A stretch of 64,000 nucleotides of DNA from Manduca sexta (Eukaryota; Arthropoda; Insecta; Lepidoptera; Sphingidae), in NCBI RefSeq assembly GCF_014839805.1, contig NC_051119.1, positions 733,526 to 797,525 on the forward strand, in the 5' to 3' direction. The notes beneath the pieces were generated by a model. That model searched no databases and was not told the DNA's origin. It saw nothing but the letters and a program-made list of their open reading frames with translations. This document shows, in pieces, positions 59,480 through 64,000 of the stretch; within the stretch, counting starts at the first letter, position 1, and the number at the start of each line of letters is the position of its first letter. A program made the position numbers and the translations under genes.

Positions 59480-62347
59480 AAAGCAATCAATTTGTAAACA
59501 TTAGTAGATTTTACAATTAATTTTTTTTAAACACTTGATGTCAATGAATTCATCTTAATGAATTCATCAATTAAACTCTTAATGAATTCATGTTGGTGTG
59601 AAGTATGTCAGAGTGACTAGTGTAGTGAGGAGCCCTACAGTGCTTTTTCACAGACGAGCGACTTGCTCGTCTCAATAAATAAAACCAGATCTCGTGTTAA
59701 TTATTTATTATAAATCTTAGGTCCGGTACATATTGTACATTCTATTGCGGTTAAATAACAATTAATTCTATCTATTGACATCGGCGATGTCATTACTCAT
59801 TGCTTGTTACAAATCGTCACATTATTAAGGAGACCCTTAAGGACCAACACGAAAAATTACAGTCCGTTGTCTAATATTCCGATAGAGGTCCCTTAAGATG
59901 GTGAACTGGCATTATTTTAAGATAGTTTTGCCATATATACAATCATTTTGTAGTCCCTCGACAGTGGCCCAGCGTAGTTGATGCGGGGGCGTCAAAATAT
60001 GTATAAGCGGCGAAATAGCGCACGTAACACACAACATTTATTTTTCAAAATGCCTTTTTTGCTTTAGCGCAGTGGTTTTCTGCCACAAATTTTGGGCCCG
60101 CCACAGGCCTCAGCCACCCACGCAATGTCATTGACCCCGAGTATATTATACGGCTAGGTACAAATGCCTATGTTTTTATATCTCATGAGGTGACAAATAT
60201 CTTTTTGAGCCCTAATATTAGTATGTATAGTTCAAATTTAATACATACAATATTCTAATTATTAATAATTTCGTTTTGTTTTTTATAAAAACCCAAATAA
60301 CGTACCTGTCAATGAAATTCCGCCATTACATCACAGATGGCGATGTGTCATATTTTTCGAAGATTTATTACACTACAATAAACAATTATTCCTTAACAAT
60401 ATTATTCCTATATAATTTGTGCAATATACAGCGTTTATACAAACATTATTTACATTAGATAATAAAATCTATATAACAAATGAATATATAGAAAGTAGCG
60501 TCTCTAGTGATTAAACTTAGAACCAGATTTTTTAAATATAAAAAAAAAATGTATGAATATAATATATTCTGAGAAAAAAATCTTGTACAAATATATTTCT
60601 TGATAATGTATCAAAAAATACTTTATTTATGTCAATAAATATTTTAAAATAGAAAAGTAAATAGTTATGTTTATATTCAAATTGTTTCTAAATTCAACCA
60701 CTAGGGGAGCTGGTGGACACTTCAATATCTCAGAATGTTTATTATCTATAATCATAAATCTTGATACCTTGATAAGATTGATAAGAACTTTGTCATTTTC
60801 GGCACTATAAAACTAATTATTTTGTTATGACCATTTCATACATTTGTGCATTAGGCTAACGCTACACTAGCGTTTTTTTAGAGTATGCATTCTTTGAACC
60901 AGTGTTGGACACTAGTAAAAAAAAAACAAATATATTTCCTGTTGGTATTAATAGGCATAATGAGACTTGATTTTTATTACTACTATCTGGGGAATAAAAT
61001 GATTTTAATAACGTTCAAGGTTGAAAATGAAATTATACAAATTTGATTAGTTAAAAAATCTATATTCTCTATGAATGGTCTTGTTCTTTTAAATTATTTT
61101 ATTTCCTAATTATATCTCCCTATAGATGGTTCGAAGTTGCGTTTTATATTAATATTTCCTAAATCATAATATACATATTGTCTTAATATTAATATAATAT
61201 TGTTATGGATTATTCGTTACATTTACAAGAGATGAAATAACTTACGTTTAAAACTGTAAATAGAGACTAGATCAGGTTTGTGTACATAATGGCCCTTACT
61301 TATAACTTGTAACTCATTTTTAAGTCATAAGACTCAATTTTATTAAAACAACTAATCAACTGCAAATTAATTTAGCAATTCATTTTCATATTTATGGAAT
61401 TTTGAGTTCATTTTACAACAAAAACCGTTTGAACCTTAGAATTTACAAAAGAAGTTCACACACTATTTCAAATACATGTATTCTTAAAAAAAAATTTGTC
61501 TGTCACGGGAATTTTTTCCCCATTAGTTTTATATCCACTTTAATAATAAGTTGTGTATAAGTAAAGGGCGCGTGTAATTACGGAGCTAAAACTACGCGTA
61601 AATGTGTATGGTAACTTGTTACTGCGGCCGCACTCGCTCTCAGAAATCTGGAAGAACATCACACTGTTAGTAATTGCAGGAGACATCCAGGAATCCAGAA
61701 AGGCTGGTAAGGAAGTCAAATATTATTTTAGTTGTAAACGAGTCAGCAGGGAAAATCCAGGGTACAGAGTCGGAGAGACTGGCTAGGATTTAGAAAGTAC
61801 AATATTATTGTATTGGATGACTTGATAAGTGATCTTAATTTTTCATTAAAACTTTGAAGGTTTTATCAGCTTTCCTGATATTTTGTTACAAAGCACAGTT
61901 TAGACTAGCAAGATCTTGTAGGAATATATTGCGCTAAACTGCCAGAGGGGATTATACTAGTGGTACTATTTTGATAGTTTTATATACATAGGACTCTCCA
62001 CAAGATTTGCAACATTAGATCATGGTAAAAATTAGAAGCCAACTTTTGCAAGTTTCTTGCTAATCTAATCCTCACGTAAGAAAGGCAATAGTTAGTTATT
62101 ATTTTAACCAAGTTTCTTTTGAGAACAATGGTAGTTACCCTAGTCGAATCTATTATGTCATGAACAAATATGTATACAGCGTTACTTTACCGTTTTGAAA
62201 AAATCAATCAGAACAAGTTGGATATACGAGCTGATAAAGGTACCAAGAATTCATGCAAATAATTTTTATCATATATAATAAAGCGTATGTAGACAAACTA
62301 AAGGCAGTGTGGAGGATTTATGAGTGTATGTGTGTGTGTGTGCGTAC
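59480..62347. other. Intergenic AT-rich DNA
   Basis: No gene or well-defined repeat is recognised. Short ORFs (60 residues) are low-complexity or chance. Near 59560-59590 AATGAATTCAT is repeated three times. Confidence 0.6.
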
Positions 62348-62498
62348 CTTCGTGTTTCCGCTGCGAGGGCATGAAGTAGAAGTCTGGCTGCGAGTGCGCG
62401 CGCGCGCCGCGCGGCAGCGAGCGCGCCCACCGACCCTCCTCCCCGCCCCCGCCCGCGCCGCCACTGTACCTGCACGCGAGCGACACCGCGCTGTTATA
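62348..62498 (-). CDS. Candidate internal exon of an unknown minus-strand gene (GC-rich island)
   Basis: On the minus strand an open frame runs through a strikingly GC-rich block (62389-62492): Gly-rich, then ARAHSQPDFYFMPSQRKHEG. It ends at GAAG|GTACGC, a good donor (62348), followed by CA repeats. Possible acceptors end at 62499 or 62470, both with weak pyrimidine tracts. The QPDFYFMPSQRK stretch looks like real coding sequence, but I cannot name a family. No partner exon is visible in the window. It may instead be a CpG-rich promoter or chance. Confidence 0.3.
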
Positions 62499-62521
62499 CT
62501 GTATGCAAACATAGTGACCCA

Positions 62522-62720
62522 CTGCACCTGGTAAGTGGAGTGGGTTCCAATAGAATGCCGACTGACGAGCGGTTACCCCTCAGCAGTCGATATAATTGTG
62601 CCGGCCTGTTAGCACAGTCAGTTTAAGAAGAGTGCTCGAGATGGTCACCCCTCGACAATCATACAATTATGCCGGCCTATTGGCACCGTCAGTCGAGGGA
62701 CCTGTGTAAATAGTGTACTC
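62522..62720 (+). repeat. Repeat R3, two partial units
   Basis: The first unit is at 62522-62610 (GTGGAGTGGGTTCCAATAGAATG, shown in part, and GATATAATTGTGCCGGCC). A second partial unit at 62625-62700 has CATACAATTATGCCGGCC. Confidence 0.6.
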
Positions 62721-63169
62721 AATGATACTGGTACCAAATATGTATAAAACTAGGTGTTGCTGTAAGTTTCATCCTCGTGAAGAGCCTCTCCCGTTACAAA
62801 AATCATTAAAACGCTGTAGCTGTTTACAGCGCCATCTATTAAACAAATCTGATTAAAGATGCTCATTATTTCCCATGAGAGAGTTACCTTGACAAAAAGT
62901 AGCCTATGTGTTAATCCAAAGCACAATCAACCCGTGTGCAAATTTCATCCACATCCATTTAATCTGCGTCACCTTCTGACAAACATCCGACATCGAATCG
63001 TTCAAACATTTACAGATAATTTCCTTCGGGTATTTTGACACGTAGGTATTTTTGCCTGTACTAGGTTTAAAGCATGAGGGGAAGACATTTTGATACTTAA
63101 AAAATCATATACATACATTATAAACGATAAAGTAGATCTTACAAGTAGCTGGCACAAGGGTACACGTTG

Positions 63170-63440
63170 GGAGACAAGAGCGTCGCCAGCCGATGGCCCA
63201 GGGGGAAGTCAAGTTGGTATGGAGAATGAGAAAAACATGAATTGTAAGTAGAATTGAGAGCACATGTTCCTCTGCCACTTCCCCTCTCCCGATTTAACAA
63301 TAACATAGAGCAGAGCGTAATTGAGAGTAGGGAATATTAGGAATAGAATTCGTGAATTCATTCGAGTTTTAGAACCTGTAGGGGACGACGACGACAGCTG
63401 ACCCTCCTTGCCCCCCCCCCTTAGCGACGCCCTTGTTTGG
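63170..63440 (-). repeat. Repeat R11 (reversed)
   Basis: Mirror of 17035-17235: GCGTCGCCAGCCGATGGCC, CCACTTCCCCTCTCCCG, then CCCCCCCCCTTAGCGACGCCC. Confidence 0.6.
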
Positions 63441-63606
63441 AGACGTTTGCAATTTTTTTTGGCGTTTATTATTTTTTTGTACATATATTTTATAAGTATA
63501 TACTTAGTAATTTGTAAAATAAACTAAGCTAAGCTAAGGATTGATTCCTTTTTGAAAAATAAAAAGTATTCACCAACTTTTTATCAGAAATGTTAACAAC
63601 TACGAC

Positions 63607-63745
63607 TACCTCGGTAGCGTAGTTGTGTTGTGCGCGCGACGCGACTTTCGCTCTGAGGTCGCGGGTTCAATTAATCGGCTTTTCTTCTCAATATCAACAC
63701 TGATTCCGAAAATCGTGCCCGATATGGCAATAGACTCACCCCTCA
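63607..63745 (+). mobile_element. tRNA-headed SINE (R7), diverged 5' part
   Basis: A box CGGTAGCGTAGTTGTG, B box GGGTTCAATTAATC (damaged), then CGTGCCCGATATGGCAATAG. No gene is visible from here to the window end. Confidence 0.6.
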
Positions 63746-64000
63746 AGTATAAACTCTGGTTTATGGTTTTAATTGGTCTGTAGGTACTAGGTACGTATTT
63801 ACTCTGATCTGGGAAATAAAAAGTGTTCCCCTGTCGTCATAGCATCTTACACAAACTTCAATTAATCACCGACTCCAAAATTGGTAACCATATAAATAAT
63901 GTGAACTTATATTAATTTTTAAAGATTGCAAAGATTTCAAGTTAAAAGTTCTGGAGCGCTGACCGCTTCCGTAATGGACAATATTTTCACAAAATGAAAT

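Noticed and set aside
1..64000. CRISPR arrays, bacterial operons or integrated virus
   Set aside because: No regularly spaced identical repeats, no ribosome-site-linked ORF clusters and no viral structural or polymerase genes were seen; the only polymerase-like frames are LINE reverse transcriptases.

Overview
This is eukaryotic nuclear DNA, AT-rich and crowded with transposable-element fragments. Short GT-AG-spliced exons, tRNA-headed SINEs with repeats of lepidopteran type, CR1-, jockey- and RTE-like LINE pieces and Helitron-like fragments together suggest a moth or butterfly. Species cannot be told from the window, and the order itself is an inference from repeat style and gene content.

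The only clearly functional genes are three tandem, same-strand (+) paralogues of phytanoyl-CoA dioxygenase (PHYH family, Fe(II)/2-oxoglutarate oxygenases of peroxisomal alpha-oxidation). Copy 1 spans 12878-23885 (8 coding exons, 300 aa), copy 2 spans 42719-47305 (7 coding exons, 284 aa) and copy 3 spans 49125-57698 (8 coding exons, 303 aa). I joined the exons by hand: all junctions are GT-AG and keep phase. The shared exons have almost identical lengths (156, 147-150, 144, 138-141, 54 nt). All three keep the His-x-Asp...His iron triad and the 2-oxoglutarate-binding Arg. All end in a peroxisome-type C-terminal tripeptide (SNL, SHL, ANL) rather than showing the N-terminal PTS2 of vertebrate PHYH.

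Layout: 1-12.8 kb is repeats (SINEs, a long-TIR DNA element at 9.1-10.3 kb, a reverse-transcriptase scrap at 5.3 kb). 12.9-24.1 kb is PHYH copy 1, whose intron 4 holds a LINE nested in a SINE. 24.1-42.7 kb is a repeat-filled gap with a pogo-like MITE, a broken DUF7869-type transposon protein, a TIR element and a dead CR1-like LINE. 42.7-57.7 kb is PHYH copies 2 and 3. 57.7-64 kb contains a young 5'-truncated LINE with a perfect 16-bp target-site duplication, AT-rich unassigned DNA and a GC-rich island that may be a minus-strand exon of a neighbouring gene.

The three enzymes probably handle related 3-methyl-branched (phytol-derived) or other acyl-CoA substrates in peroxisomes. Their sequence differs most at the N-terminus and in the loop after the GSHK motif. 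No virus, CRISPR, bacterial operon or genuine tRNA gene was seen.
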